Assembly: GCA_000156295.1 (NCBI GenBank)
Contig: DS999222.1
Location: forward strand, 204,728-268,727
Direction of reading: 5' to 3'
DNA from: a marine gamma proteobacterium HTCC2148
GTDB lineage: Bacteria; Pseudomonadota; Gammaproteobacteria; Pseudomonadales; Halieaceae
Length of the DNA: 64,000 nucleotides
In this document: positions 1 through 8,846 of the stretch, piece after piece
Position numbering within the stretch: position 1 is the first letter of the stretch
How the letters are laid out: the number at the start of each line of letters is the position of its first letter
Made by a program: the position numbers and the translations under genes
The notes under the pieces: generated by a model
The model's input: only the letters and a program-made list of their open reading frames with translations
Told to the model about the DNA's origin: nothing
Databases searched by the model: none

Positions 1-1
1 C

Positions 2-436
2 GCTGCCACGGCTTCGGACAACATGGCTGTAAGCACAACGGTTACGATGTCTTGTACTATTTCAGCTGGAGAGTTGCAGTTCCCCGGCTATGATCCGACT
101 TCAGAGTCTGCTGTTGATGCTACTGCCACGCTAACAACTACCTGCACTGCTGGTGGAGCGGGAGTCATAACACTGGCACAAGGCGCTAATACAGGGCCGG
201 GTTCGACCGATGCCGCTCCAATCCGTCAGATGATTGGTGCCGGTGGCAATCTGGCTTACGATTTGTACAGTGACAGCGACCGCACAACGGTATGGGGAAA
301 TACCACTGGCACAGGTTCTTCGTTTACCGCATCTGGCAGCTCAGACACTGCGACAGTGTATGGCCGAATCCCTGCTCTTCAAGCAGTTGGCGCAGGCGCT
401 TTCGCTGACAGCGTTGCTGTGACCCTCACTTACTGA
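2..436 (+). CDS. SCPU-domain pilus subunit, 5' end outside window
   Basis: This is the C-terminal part of a spore coat protein U (SCPU) family subunit, the kind that builds Csu-like archaic chaperone-usher pili. The frame is open to the window edge, so the start and most of the signal peptide are missing; an internal ATG lies at 23. The sequence shows the family hallmarks: a Cys near the start of the domain (MSCTIS), a second Cys in TTTC, the YDLYSD strand, a VYGRIPA motif and a final VAVTLTY strand. The donor-strand assembly role is known for the family. The next gene, a chaperone, starts on the last base of this stop codon (TGATG). Confidence 0.85.
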   Translation, partial: AATASDNMAVSTTVTMSCTISAGELQFPGYDPTSESAVDATATLTTTCTAGGAGVITLAQGANTGPGSTDAAPIRQMIGAGGNLAYDLYSDSDRTTVWGNTTGTGSSFTASGSSDTATVYGRIPALQAVGAGAFADSVAVTLTY

Positions 437-1176
437 TGCTGGCACGAGTGTTAAAACAGGCCGCTCGCGGCCTGTTTTTTTTTATAGTCGGAACCAGTTT
501 GGCAAGCGCCGCTTCTTTTGGGGTGAGCCCCGTCCGTGTGACGCTGTCCGAGAGCCAAAAGATGGGGGCACTCACGGTGCGCAACGACGGTACTGAACCG
601 GCGTCGCTGCAAGTGGAGGTGCTGAGCTGGTCACAAGCGGAGGGCAAGGATGTCTTGACATCCACCCGCGAGCTACTGGCCAACCCGCCCATTTTTACCG
701 TGCCAGCGGGTGGCTCGCAGTTGGTCCGAGTTGGGCTGCGGCGTGCGTCTGATGAGCAGCGCGAACTCACCTATCGTATTGTCCTCCAGGAATTGGCGCC
801 GCCTCCCAATCCCGATTTTATGGGTACACGGATGTTGATGCGCATCAGCCTGCCAGTTTTTGTTCAACCCGAGGTCGACGCTAAACCCCTGCTCTTGTGG
901 CAGGCGACTCGCGCCCCGCAAGGTGGTCTCAAGATCAGCCTCACCAACAACGGTAATGCGCATATCCAAATCGCCAACTTCAAGTTGTCGCTGCCCGGTA
1001 GTGTGCAACCTTGGGTAACAAAACAATCCTCTGAATATGTGCTGCCCGGCCAGAGTCGCGACTGGAACCTACCAGATCACTCGGAACACCCAGCCCCGCC
1101 ACTAGGGGCCACCCTAGAGATTTTTGCTCAGACGGATGCCGGTGATTTTGAGGCTGAAGTCATGATTGCACCTTGA
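436..1176 (+). CDS. Periplasmic pilus assembly chaperone (PapD-like)
   Basis: This 246-residue protein has a signal peptide (LFFFIVGTSLASA, about residues 13-25) and then two immunoglobulin-like domains typical of PapD/CsuC chaperones. The N-terminal domain shows FGVSPVRVTLS, LTVRNDG and the FTVPAGGSQLVRVGLRR edge strand; the C-terminal domain follows from about residue 145. The family holds pilus subunits in the periplasm and hands them to the usher. The start at 436 overlaps the upstream stop by one base and gives a good signal peptide. The end overlaps the usher start at 1166. The partner usher is broken, so its present use is uncertain. Confidence 0.88.
   Translation: MLARVLKQAARGLFFFIVGTSLASAASFGVSPVRVTLSESQKMGALTVRNDGTEPASLQVEVLSWSQAEGKDVLTSTRELLANPPIFTVPAGGSQLVRVGLRRASDEQRELTYRIVLQELAPPPNPDFMGTRMLMRISLPVFVQPEVDAKPLLLWQATRAPQGGLKISLTNNGNAHIQIANFKLSLPGSVQPWVTKQSSEYVLPGQSRDWNLPDHSEHPAPPLGATLEIFAQTDAGDFEAEVMIAP
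453..483 (+). terminator. Intrinsic terminator inside the chaperone signal-peptide codons
   Basis: A perfect 10-bp stem (453-462 with 469-478, extendable by one G-C pair) is followed by nine T residues at 475-483. It lies 17 bases after the stop of the SCPU subunit and within codons 6-16 of the following chaperone reading frame. It would end most transcripts after the subunit gene while readthrough supplies chaperone and usher. Confidence 0.8.
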
Positions 1177-3526
1177 TGTGCACCAGGCAGGGACTGTTGC
1201 TCATAAGATTAATGCCTGCAAGTGGCTGAATGCAGGCCTGCTTGTGGTAAGTTTGCTCGCACTAACACCATCAGTGCCATTGGCGGAAGACACAGCGCTT
1301 GCCGTAGACGAAGTGTTTCTGGCGGTGGTGATCAACCAGCAACAACAGGGGGTCGTCTTTTTACTGCGCAGTGACGATCGTCTGTTCGCGGGGGCCCAAG
1401 ATCTGCGACGCTGGCGCTTGCACTTACCTGATACTCCCCCCCTTAACCATGATGGCGAAGATTTTTACGCACTTGATGCGTTGGCAGGGCTGTCGTATGA
1501 GTTCGATGAATCCAGTCAAGCGCTAACGGTTGAAGCCTCCCCCAGCTTATTTGATGCTACGCGGCTAAAGGGGACGGTGACCTATTTCACTGCACCCACG
1601 CCGGCTTCTCCTGGCGGCTTTTTAAATTACGATGTGTCTGCCTATCATGGGCAAGGACGAACAACGACTAGCGGGCTGCTGGAGCTGGGCGGTTTTGCCG
1701 GCTGGGGTGCGGCCCAAGCCCGAATGTTGGCGCGGGATCTGCACGGAAAAGCCAGCGCCATCCGGCTGGATACCACCTGGACGCGCGATCAGCCGTTAGA
1801 AGTCGCAAGCCTACGAGTTGGCGACGCGATCAGCGGCACGAGCAGTTGGGGAGGCGCAGTGCGCTTCGGTGGCGTGCAGTGGGCGACTAATTTTGCTACC
1901 CAGCCTGGCTTAGTTGCTTTCCCGCAGCCCGGGGTGTTTGGCGAGGCGGTGCTGCCCTCCACAGTGGACCTTTATGTCGATAATGCCTTGCGCATGAGCC
2001 GCGAAGTGCCCAGTGGGCCGTTCAGCATCGAGGATCTTCCTGTTATGACTGGCCAAGGGCATGCGCAAATCGTGGTTCGCGACATCTTGGGGCGCGAACA
2101 GGTCATCACCCAGCCTTACTATGTCACCCCTCGCCTGCTGAAGCAGGGCCTGCAAGATTATTCTTACGAGTTAGGTTTTGTGCGCAGGAATTTTGGCACC
2201 GACAGTAATAATTATGGCCGCCCCCTGGCGGTCGGTACGCACCGCATAGGAATCAGCGAGCAGTTCACCGGCGAGTTCCACGGTGAGTTGCTCAGCCACC
2301 AGCAGACCTTGGGGCTGAGCGGCGTGATGCTGTGGCCGGTCGCCGGGTGTATTGTCCAGCTCCCTCGCCGCGAGTCACAGTGAAAAAGGAGTGGGCGGAT
2401 TGCTGGAGCTTGGGTTTCAGCGTCAGGGTCGTTACTTTAGTTTCCGCGCCAACACACAGCTCGCCAGCCAGCGCTCCGCGAAGTTGGGGCTGCAGCCCGA
2501 AGAGCTTGCGCCCAGGCAGATAAGCCAGTGTTTGTCATCTGGCGACTACCGATCATGGCTCCTTCGCAGCAAGCTACGCGCAGCAGGCCTCCGTGACCGC
2601 AAGGGGAATACAATATGAACGCGAGTTACACTAGAAACTAGGGCGGCTCGGCAACTGGAGCGTTTTCGTGACTCGCTTCTGAGCGGGGATGCAACACAGT
2701 CTTCAACTTAAGCTTCTCTATGCCATTGGGCGATCGGACCAACGCCAGCATTAACACGTCGGCGAAACAAGGTCGCGAGCAGGCACGTTTACAGGTGAGT
2801 CGGAGTCTGCCAGCAGGTAGCGGATTGGGTTACCGTCTAGTGACGGAAGCGGGCGATTCAGATCGCCGTGCGGCGGAGGTCAGTGCGCAGAATCAGGTCG
2901 GCACTTATATCTTGGCGGCAGATCAGCTTCAGGGTCAGACGGCTTTTCGCGGCAGCGCAACCGGAGGCCTGGCTTTTCTTGGAGGTAGCGCCTTCTTGAG
3001 TCGGCGTATTACCGACAGCTTCGCCGTGGTGCAGGTGCCCGACTATTCTGGCGTAGGCATCTACGCAGACAACCAACTGGTCGCGCGCACTGATGCCGAC
3101 GGCAATGCGTTGTTGCCAAGGATACGCCCCTACCAAAAGAACCTGGTGCGCATTGAACAAGCTGATTTACCGCTCGATGCACAGATCGATGCGATTCAGC
3201 TCGACGCAGTGCCGTATTTCCGCAGTGGTCTGCTGCTGAGTTTTCCGGTTAAGCGCTCGCGGGGAGCGCTGCTCACCGTCATTCTCGAAAACGGCGAACC
3301 TTTGCCTGTAGGTGCACAAGTGCAAATTGTCGGGGGTAATACCAAAGACAATGAGGTATTCCCCACCGGGTTACGGGGCGAGGTTTATCTAACCGGGCTG
3401 GCGACGAACAACCGACTGAGAGTTACTTGGTTGGATCAGAATTGCGAGTTCATGTTGCCTTACCCCGAATCGACCGAGCCGCTGCCGCACCTGGGCACTT
3501 ATATTTGCACTGGATTAGAGCTATGA
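1166..3526 (+). pseudogene. Outer-membrane pilus usher (FimD/CsuD family), frameshifted
   Basis: Usher-like sequence is spread over three frames. Frame one (1166-2383) encodes a signal peptide, the N-terminal domain and the early barrel with plug (VDLYVDNALR, GPFSIEDLPV). Near 2347 an apparent extra T shifts the homology: removing it restores LWPVAG-VLSSS and continues in the frame of 2352-2618. Near 2520-2560 it shifts again, into a frame reading SYAQQASVTARG that meets stops at 2632 and about 2677. From about 2700 a further frame reads FNLSFSMPLGDRTN and runs intact to 3526 (barrel end and C-terminal domains). At least three lesions lie within 350 bp, so the gene is probably dead unless the assembly is wrong here. 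Confidence 0.85.
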
Positions 3527-4050
3527 GGATATGTATCAGCCTGAAGTCCAGCACTTGCCGCACCTGTCAGTCAGGCCACTCTGCAGCAGCAAGTACTCTT
3601 GCGGACACGCGCAAGCGCAGTGTACTGATGTCCTTGCTAATCCCATTAGCGTTTGTGCTGAAAGCTCAGCCGGGGCATGCATGTATCCTTAACGTTACTG
3701 GAGTGAACTTCGGAAATTATGATGTGTTCAGCAACACTGCGCTGGATAGCACCGGCAACATTGACGTGAACTGCCCTAGTGCTATCGGGTACTCCATTGC
3801 CCTCAGTGAGGGCGGCGGCAGCCATACGCAGCGTGTTATGAACAGCGGTGCCCACAGACTCAACTACAACCTTTATATTGCTGCTAATCGCGGCGTCGTG
3901 TGGGGCGACACCACCAGCGGCACCGCTAGAGTGAGTGGTACCGGCATTGGCGTGAGCGTAAATCACGCTGTTTATGGGCGCATCCCTGCCCGCCAAAACG
4001 TACGCGCGGGCAGCTACAGCGACATCATCAATGTAGTGCTCACTTTTTGA
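3523..4050 (+). CDS. SCPU-domain pilus subunit (possible tip adhesin)
   Basis: This 175-residue protein has the SCPU-domain pattern: Cys in ACILNVTG, NFGNYDVFS, NIDVNC, the YNLYIA strand, VYGRIPA and a final NVVLTF strand. The start at 3523 overlaps the usher stop (ATGA), which suggests translational coupling. An internal ATG at 3628 would give a shorter signal peptide (LLIPLAFVLKAQPGHA), and that region is the likely secretion signal. In Csu-type operons the subunit gene after the usher is often the tip subunit; this role is inferred from position. It should not be exported as a pilus if the upstream usher is really inactive. Confidence 0.75.
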   Translation: MRICISLKSSTCRTCQSGHSAAASTLADTRKRSVLMSLLIPLAFVLKAQPGHACILNVTGVNFGNYDVFSNTALDSTGNIDVNCPSAIGYSIALSEGGGSHTQRVMNSGAHRLNYNLYIAANRGVVWGDTTSGTARVSGTGIGVSVNHAVYGRIPARQNVRAGSYSDIINVVLTF

Positions 4051-4267
4051 CAGCATCTCCAGTGGAAAGTGTGCGTGTGGGAGGTGGGCAAGGGCAGTTG
4101 TTTGAGACCAGGTGCTTAATTACTCACCTAAGTTGTCAGTACCTTCGGTTTTGGAAAAGGCTTGGACAATTCGCTCGACCATAATTTTCTTGGAACCTCG
4201 GGCGAACCTCTTGAGTGTGCCCATCCCGTAGCCCCTCCCACTTTGTGTAAACTTCAATGCGACTTTC

Positions 4268-4342
4268 GTCGCATAGCTGAGTAATTCTATGGCTACTCTG
4301 GCAGTGTTGAGGTCAGCGGTTCGATCCCGTATATCTACAACA
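4268..4342 (+). pseudogene. Degenerate tRNA-Ala(GGC)-like sequence
   Basis: A 75-base stretch resembles a bacterial tRNA-Ala. Its 3' part (GAGGTCAGCGGTTCGATCCCG, here split as variable loop, T-stem and T-loop) matches the usual tRNA-Ala 3' half almost exactly. TAGCTGAG resembles the D-arm start TAGCTCAG, and a CTGGCAG heptamer fits an anticodon loop with GGC. The acceptor and anticodon stems do not pair well and the T-stem 3' side is altered, so it is unlikely to be functional. It may be a remnant tRNA or an integration-site scar. No intact copy is in the window for comparison. Confidence 0.5.
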
Positions 4343-4350
4343 ACAAAATT

Positions 4351-4380
4351 AAAGGGTTACGTTGAACCGTAGCCCTTTTC
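4351..4380 (+). terminator. Terminator-like hairpin after the tRNA-like sequence
   Basis: An 11-bp stem with one G-U pair (4351-4361 with 4368-4378, six-base loop) ends in a short T run. It lies 9 bases after the tRNA-Ala-like sequence, as expected for the terminator of a former tRNA gene. The flanking A run would also allow function on the other strand. Confidence 0.5.
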
Positions 4381-4747
4381 GTATGCCTGGGTGGCTTGTG
4401 GCAACCTCTGGGCAACCGTGGCATGAGACCAAAAAAACCACTGAAGTAGATCTGCACGCGTACGTATGCATAGTGTTGGCTTTTGCCTAATTGTGGAAGC
4501 GACTAGGATGAATTAACTCTGTAACAGGGATTACGACAAAGGATAGTGGCTACCAAGTTTTGTCGTCAGTTTATCCTTGATAGGGGTGGACCATCCTTGG
4601 CCCTCTCATCCTTGAGATACCTCCTTGGGGAAAAGTAATTCTCGCTTTATATGCATTCTTAGGAGATGGCCCCCGGCGCCAATTTGATGACTCTGTGCGC
4701 CACTATTCAGAAATTGGAAATGAAAAACGAGATGACCGATAGGAGGT

Positions 4748-4830
4748 GAAAGCGGACATTGAGCCAGGTCCTAGAGCCGTTGGTTAATATTTAACCAATA
4801 ACATCCGCTTTCGCCCACTTGAATGTCCGC
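4748..4830. repeat. Nested inverted repeats in a gene-free stretch
   Basis: Two competing perfect 9-bp pairings share the same left arm: 4748-4756 with 4804-4812 (GAAAGCGGA/TCCGCTTTC), and 4752-4760 with 4822-4830 (GCGGACATT/AATGTCCGC). A third inverted repeat (TTGGTTA/TAACCAA, 4780-4798) sits between them. The rest of 4381-4895 shows no convincing gene. The role is unknown; it could be a small non-autonomous mobile repeat or a structured RNA. Confidence 0.5.
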
Positions 4831-4895
4831 GGTATCGAAGACCCACTGACTTAGTGAGTGTCACTGTATCCAGAGAAGTAACCCGCTTCCAAACG

Positions 4896-6572
4896 TTAAC
4901 TTGCCCTTATCCGCAATTGTAGTGTCGCGATGCCGAACAGTAAGAGTGCCACTAGCCAAAGCTGCCAGTCTCGCATCGAGGGAACAGCTATGGAAACGGT
5001 CGGGCTAGCAGGGTTGGCGAAACAGCCTTCGACCCCTAAGAGATCAAACGTTGCAATTGTGCACTGAGTCATCACTGGATAGTAGATCCCCATTACTTGC
5101 TTAGCCAGGTCGGGGTTTCCATATTGGGAGATGTTCGTTACCGACTGCTGAAATGAGGTGCTAGGTAGCATGTTCCTAATAGCAACCACCTCTTTAGCTG
5201 CTGGAGAGCTTGGCGACGTGGGTAGCCAGGCTAATGTCGATCCGTACGCTAAAGTCGATACGGGACGATCTTCAATCGAAGAAAGGACCAAGGTGGCTAG
5301 ATCTCCTACGATTGGTGCTTGGTAGTCTGCTACACAGCCCGATGCGCCCCCAGCTCCAATGACTGGGAATGGAAACTGGTACAGGTAGTTACAGAACGAC
5401 CAGTATCGCAGGTCGGTTCCATTTTCAGGCCATGGCGCGGGACCATCGCCATAAGCACGTGAGCTTGATGGCATGCGAGCCTGAACTACACTGATATACC
5501 CCGGCGCAGGCTGATAAAGAGCAGCAACATACCCTGCGATCCCATTTGGAAACGGCGTGGTCAATCCTCCCGCTGCAGCAAAACTCAACAGCTCGGGACA
5601 GGAGCCATCTTGTTCACAGGGGCCTCCTTGATTAGCAACCAACTGATTGCTAATCAACTGGCCAATGACTCCATTTGAGCCAAACTGACCACCATCGCTT
5701 TGCGCGGAATCACATGGGACTAGCTCACGAACTTCATTGGTGTTGGTGAGCGTTAGCGTCACAGTAGGCAGCCTGACATATTCAGTGTCGTTTGGGTCTC
5801 CCTCCTTTGGCAGGTAAACTCTCAGCATCAAGTAGCCCATGTTATTGGGAAGCCCCGGTACTAAGGAGACTGGCAACGGAGTAGGTGAGAGCGGCAAGAC
5901 ATTAGGCTGATCAACCGCAACATTGTTATTGACACGGACCGTGAAACTACCTGAACCAACGCCGTCAATTGTCTGCCACGGATTAGCGCCACCGGGATCT
6001 GCGCCAATTTGATAATCGGCCAAGGTACTCTCCACACCATTCACTGCAAAACTAAGAGAGTCGCTGCCATAGACATCGATACCGAAATAACGGCTATTGG
6101 GGAAGTCTCCTTTAATAGTAATTTCAAGATCCGACTGTGCAAAAAACGGCATCGTCCAGTAGCTTGCATTAGCATCAGGATAAAAAATGTTAGCTTTATC
6201 GGGGGTCGTCTGAATTGGCCAGGCGCAGAGCAAATCATCATTACCTATATTCTCGCTCGCCAATGTCACAGTGCTCGTGATGACTCCGACTGAAAGATAC
6301 GAAAGTGCCACCAGAGCGCCGCGAACTGACCGATGGAGTAGCGCTGCCCTTAAAGGCGATCGTCGACTGTGGACGATTCGTGCCGCTGCCACCCACAATC
6401 CCGACAGCAGACACAACAGGCCTTTGCTTCGACGCATAAACCCGCGGTGGAGAAAAATGTCGCCGCGATTCGTATCAGGCTGGCAATCGGGGGATGCAGC
6501 ACACTGCTGATTAAGCGATGAATCGCTATTCGCTGAGGAATTTAGCGCCAGGAAATGTTGCCGAGAACGCAT
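4896..6572 (-). CDS. Secreted or anchored hypothetical protein with C-terminal sorting-like helix
   Basis: I do not recognise the main domain of this 558-residue protein. The N-terminal region has hydrophobic segments (LLCLLSGLWVA and ALVALSYLSVGVITSTVTLA) before the mature-looking part starting near SENIGND. The central part is rich in Gly, Asn, Pro and has several Cys, typical of an exported protein. The C-terminus (VPSMRDWQLWLVALLLFGIATLQLRIRAS) has a short conserved-looking motif, one transmembrane helix and basic residues, resembling IPTL/PEP-CTERM-type sorting tails. The start is uncertain: ATG at 6437 would begin at MRRSKGLLCLL and may be the real one. It is flanked on both sides by gene-poor DNA. 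Confidence 0.65.
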   Translation of the reverse strand: MRSRQHFLALNSSANSDSSLNQQCAASPDCQPDTNRGDIFLHRGFMRRSKGLLCLLSGLWVAAARIVHSRRSPLRAALLHRSVRGALVALSYLSVGVITSTVTLASENIGNDDLLCAWPIQTTPDKANIFYPDANASYWTMPFFAQSDLEITIKGDFPNSRYFGIDVYGSDSLSFAVNGVESTLADYQIGADPGGANPWQTIDGVGSGSFTVRVNNNVAVDQPNVLPLSPTPLPVSLVPGLPNNMGYLMLRVYLPKEGDPNDTEYVRLPTVTLTLTNTNEVRELVPCDSAQSDGGQFGSNGVIGQLISNQLVANQGGPCEQDGSCPELLSFAAAGGLTTPFPNGIAGYVAALYQPAPGYISVVQARMPSSSRAYGDGPAPWPENGTDLRYWSFCNYLYQFPFPVIGAGGASGCVADYQAPIVGDLATLVLSSIEDRPVSTLAYGSTLAWLPTSPSSPAAKEVVAIRNMLPSTSFQQSVTNISQYGNPDLAKQVMGIYYPVMTQCTIATFDLLGVEGCFANPASPTVSIAVPSMRDWQLWLVALLLFGIATLQLRIRAS

Positions 6573-6781
6573 CGAGTCACCTACAACATGTAACAGAGGA
6601 TAAGCCCCTTTTCTTTACATTCACTATACAGCACCGATTATGTGAGACAAGCAGATGGTGGGCTCTTTAATGTGAGGCAAGGTACAGAGAAGCATTGCTT
6701 AGAGCCAGCAAACGTTCAAAAGCTAAGCGTAGGCTGAGACAGTCTGTTGAGGTTCAGCACGAGCGCATTGAAGTGTCGGGC

Positions 6782-6895
6782 CTAGTAGGACTCGAACGGC
6801 AGCGGCCGTCCGTCTTCGACCTGCTTATTAAGTGCTCGATGCGCATCAATAGCATCTCTCGACATTCCGTGTAACAGTAACGCCCGTTCGAAACA
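6782..6895 (-). pseudogene. Coding remnant, C-terminal tail of an unknown enzyme
   Basis: A short open stretch on the minus strand encodes 37 protein-like residues ending in NKQVEDGRPLPFESY before a TAG at 6784-6782. The composition is like the C-terminal tail of a cytoplasmic enzyme, and the frame is closed upstream by TAA at 6898-6896 without a good start. It looks like the surviving end of a deleted gene. The parent family is not certain. Confidence 0.3.
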
Positions 6896-6914
6896 TTAAA
6901 GTTGCCGCGAAGAA

Positions 6915-7067
6915 GTGGAAATCCTTTATAAAATACTGCTCGTTATTGCTGTCCTCTGGGCTGGATTGATTCTGGCTGAGAGCTGGGAAGTTTTGGATGG
7001 GGGTGGTGTACTTGTTGCACTGCTGCCTCTTGTCCTGGTTGTTGGCGTAAAAAAGGGAATGAGCTAA
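6915..7067 (+). CDS. Possible 50-residue membrane protein with two helices
   Basis: This small reading frame starts with GTG at 6915, the first start after an in-frame TAA at 6897. It encodes an amphipathic start and two hydrophobic segments (ILLVIAVLWAGLILA and VLVALLPLVLVVGV) separated by a short acidic/Gly loop, ending in KKGMS. This is the pattern of a small inner-membrane protein. A weak purine-rich stretch (GCGAAGAA) precedes the start. No family is recognised and it could be chance, although the two clean hydrophobic segments argue for a gene. Confidence 0.4.
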   Translation: MEILYKILLVIAVLWAGLILAESWEVLDGGGVLVALLPLVLVVGVKKGMS

Positions 7068-7509
7068 CGCGAAATAGTCGCATAGTGTTTTCTACAGAGC
7101 CGCAGTTTGCTCCCTATTTGTTAGCCGGTGTGTTTTGCTTTTTTATATCGCCTATCGGAATACACAATCGAGTGAAGAATCGGCTTTACAATATAAAAAT
7201 CATCAACTATCGTAATGAAGATTTTGGAAGTAGCGAGGTGTTCCCCTCGTCATTTTCGCAATCAAGGATGATGTGAAATGAACGCAATCGCACTGGCTTT
7301 TTTTATAGGGTCACCTTTCCGAGCGCTGTTGGCCTTAAATGCTGCTCACAATTGTAATTCCATTCTGCCTCGGGGCGCATCTCAGCAATCACTCGCATCA
7401 AACGTTCATCGTCCCACTCAAAAAGCTGAGGTTATTAGCTTCGCGGGTTCATCGCTCCACGGCAAAAAAGTCAGAGCGTGTTCGGCATTTTACAAAAAGG
7501 ATTTTCTAA

Positions 7510-8547
7510 ATGCGTCACATAAATTGTTTCATACTATCAAGCTTGATTATAGTCACGTTGGGTGGCTGCAGGCTTAACTTAGTTGCCGACACAGGCGGTA
7601 CTATAAGCTCAAGTTCTGGGAGTTATGACTGCGGAGGTGGCAATACCTGTGAGAATGAGATTGAACAAAGCACTTCTGAGACTTTCACCGCTATCGCGAA
7701 ACCCGGCTATCGATTTGTTGGTTGGACGGGTTTCTGTATTGAAGGGCTAGACACAGCAGGATCAGATTGCAGTGTGTCTGTGCCCGAAGAGTTGGTTGAT
7801 GAGGATCTGACCGCTGTGTTTCGCGCCGACTTCAATCGTTTAGCGATAGGTTCGTGGACTAATGGTGTTGGGGCTGATCAAAGCCTGCTTGGCTGGGAAA
7901 ATTTAACTTTTTTTGAAGACGGCACCGTATATCTTAGCAAGACGGCGTTTGAGTCAGAATGCGACTTTGCGACAAACCCTGGCGGAGGATCTGCAAGGTT
8001 CCAGAGCACTATCGATTATGATGTCGCGCCTGATTCTTTTGCGGGTAACTGGGTTTACGAGGGACTTGAGAACTCAATTGGCGAATGCTCAGGTGTGTTC
8101 ACAGAAGGGACGACTTATTTCGATGGGATAGAGGCCAGTGAGGATGAGCTGACTCTCTACGTTCGCGAACGCTTTGGGGGCGGCGTCGCCACGTTCAGCC
8201 GTGTCGCGAGTGGCATTGACGAGGCCATTCAGGGAACCTGGATTATCGGTGCCCCGTCTGACTATAGAAACTTCGTGCAGATCACCTTTCAAGGTGGGTT
8301 TTATTCCGTGAGCCAGTACTGTGACAATGGGCCAGACGTTGGTGGTGGCCTGCAGCTAGGTACGTATGTGTGGGACCCAGTTTCTGGTGCTATTTCCGTG
8401 ACTGTGGTTCAGGACACGCTGGATGGTTGCGGTCTTTACGATATGGCCGCTGATAAGCCCAATGTGCTTGCTATTAAGCCTGCGGGCGGATCAAGTCTGC
8501 GCTTAATGACTGATGATGGCGCAATAGTCGCAAAAGCCCACCGCTAG
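7510..8547 (+). CDS. Lipoprotein with an InlB-type repeat and beta-rich domain
   Basis: This 345-residue protein has a lipoprotein signal peptide with lipobox LGGC, the acylated Cys being residue 20. After it comes one divergent bacterial repeat unit (TFTAIAKPGYRFVGWTGFC, about residues 56-75) of the type found in InlB-like B repeats of surface proteins. The remainder has two related-looking segments beginning GSWTNG and GTWIIG, each rich in beta strands, which could be a duplicated lipocalin-like or calycin-like fold. Cys pairs suggest disulfides. It probably sits in the outer membrane; its function is unknown. A hairpin terminator follows at 8610. Confidence 0.75.
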   Translation: MRHINCFILSSLIIVTLGGCRLNLVADTGGTISSSSGSYDCGGGNTCENEIEQSTSETFTAIAKPGYRFVGWTGFCIEGLDTAGSDCSVSVPEELVDEDLTAVFRADFNRLAIGSWTNGVGADQSLLGWENLTFFEDGTVYLSKTAFESECDFATNPGGGSARFQSTIDYDVAPDSFAGNWVYEGLENSIGECSGVFTEGTTYFDGIEASEDELTLYVRERFGGGVATFSRVASGIDEAIQGTWIIGAPSDYRNFVQITFQGGFYSVSQYCDNGPDVGGGLQLGTYVWDPVSGAISVTVVQDTLDGCGLYDMAADKPNVLAIKPAGGSSLRLMTDDGAIVAKAHR

Positions 8548-8609
8548 ATATTTGGGCTATGCGTCAATCAGTTTTTTTGCTGACATGCCAGCAAGCTCAA
8601 TTTCCCAGA

Positions 8610-8636
8610 GGCCGCTAAAAAGCGGCCCTTTACTAC
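8610..8636 (+). terminator. Terminator after the lipoprotein gene
   Basis: A 7-bp GC-rich stem (GGCCGCT 8610-8616, AAAA loop, AGCGGCC 8621-8627) is followed by a pyrimidine-rich tract with T clusters. The rest of 8548-8846 holds no convincing gene. Confidence 0.6.
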
Positions 8637-8846
8637 CTTTTAGTAGGCAACAGCTCCTGGCACATAAAAATTAAGTGGGCTTAAGAGTTTGTGGCTGCAG
8701 GTTCGCCGCAAACGGAAATAACCTCGACGCTCAGTTGCTGTTCGAAGATTGCCGATTTTCTCGCTGGGATTGCAAAAATCATTTGTTCCGCGTCGCCGCT
8801 GGTGCCACCATGCGTCTGAATACACTCCTTGGCCAGAGCATCGGAC

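Noticed and set aside
4115..4358. Minus-strand open stretch through the tRNA-like sequence
   Set aside because: It reads as protein-like in places (VVVDIRDRTADL) but runs through the tRNA-like element and has no good start; antisense tRNA translation is a common artefact.
6775..6860. Possible tRNA remnant suggested by GGACTCGAAC
   Set aside because: The arms do not pair and no D-arm is seen; the stretch reads better as the tail of a coding remnant on the minus strand.
7085..7276. 63-codon plus-strand frame
   Set aside because: Starts with GTG without a ribosome binding site; mixed composition with no domain-like pattern and no neighbour support.
7278..7577. 99-codon plus-strand frame before the lipoprotein gene
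   Set aside because: Overlaps the lipoprotein start region in another frame and shows no protein-like pattern; probably chance.
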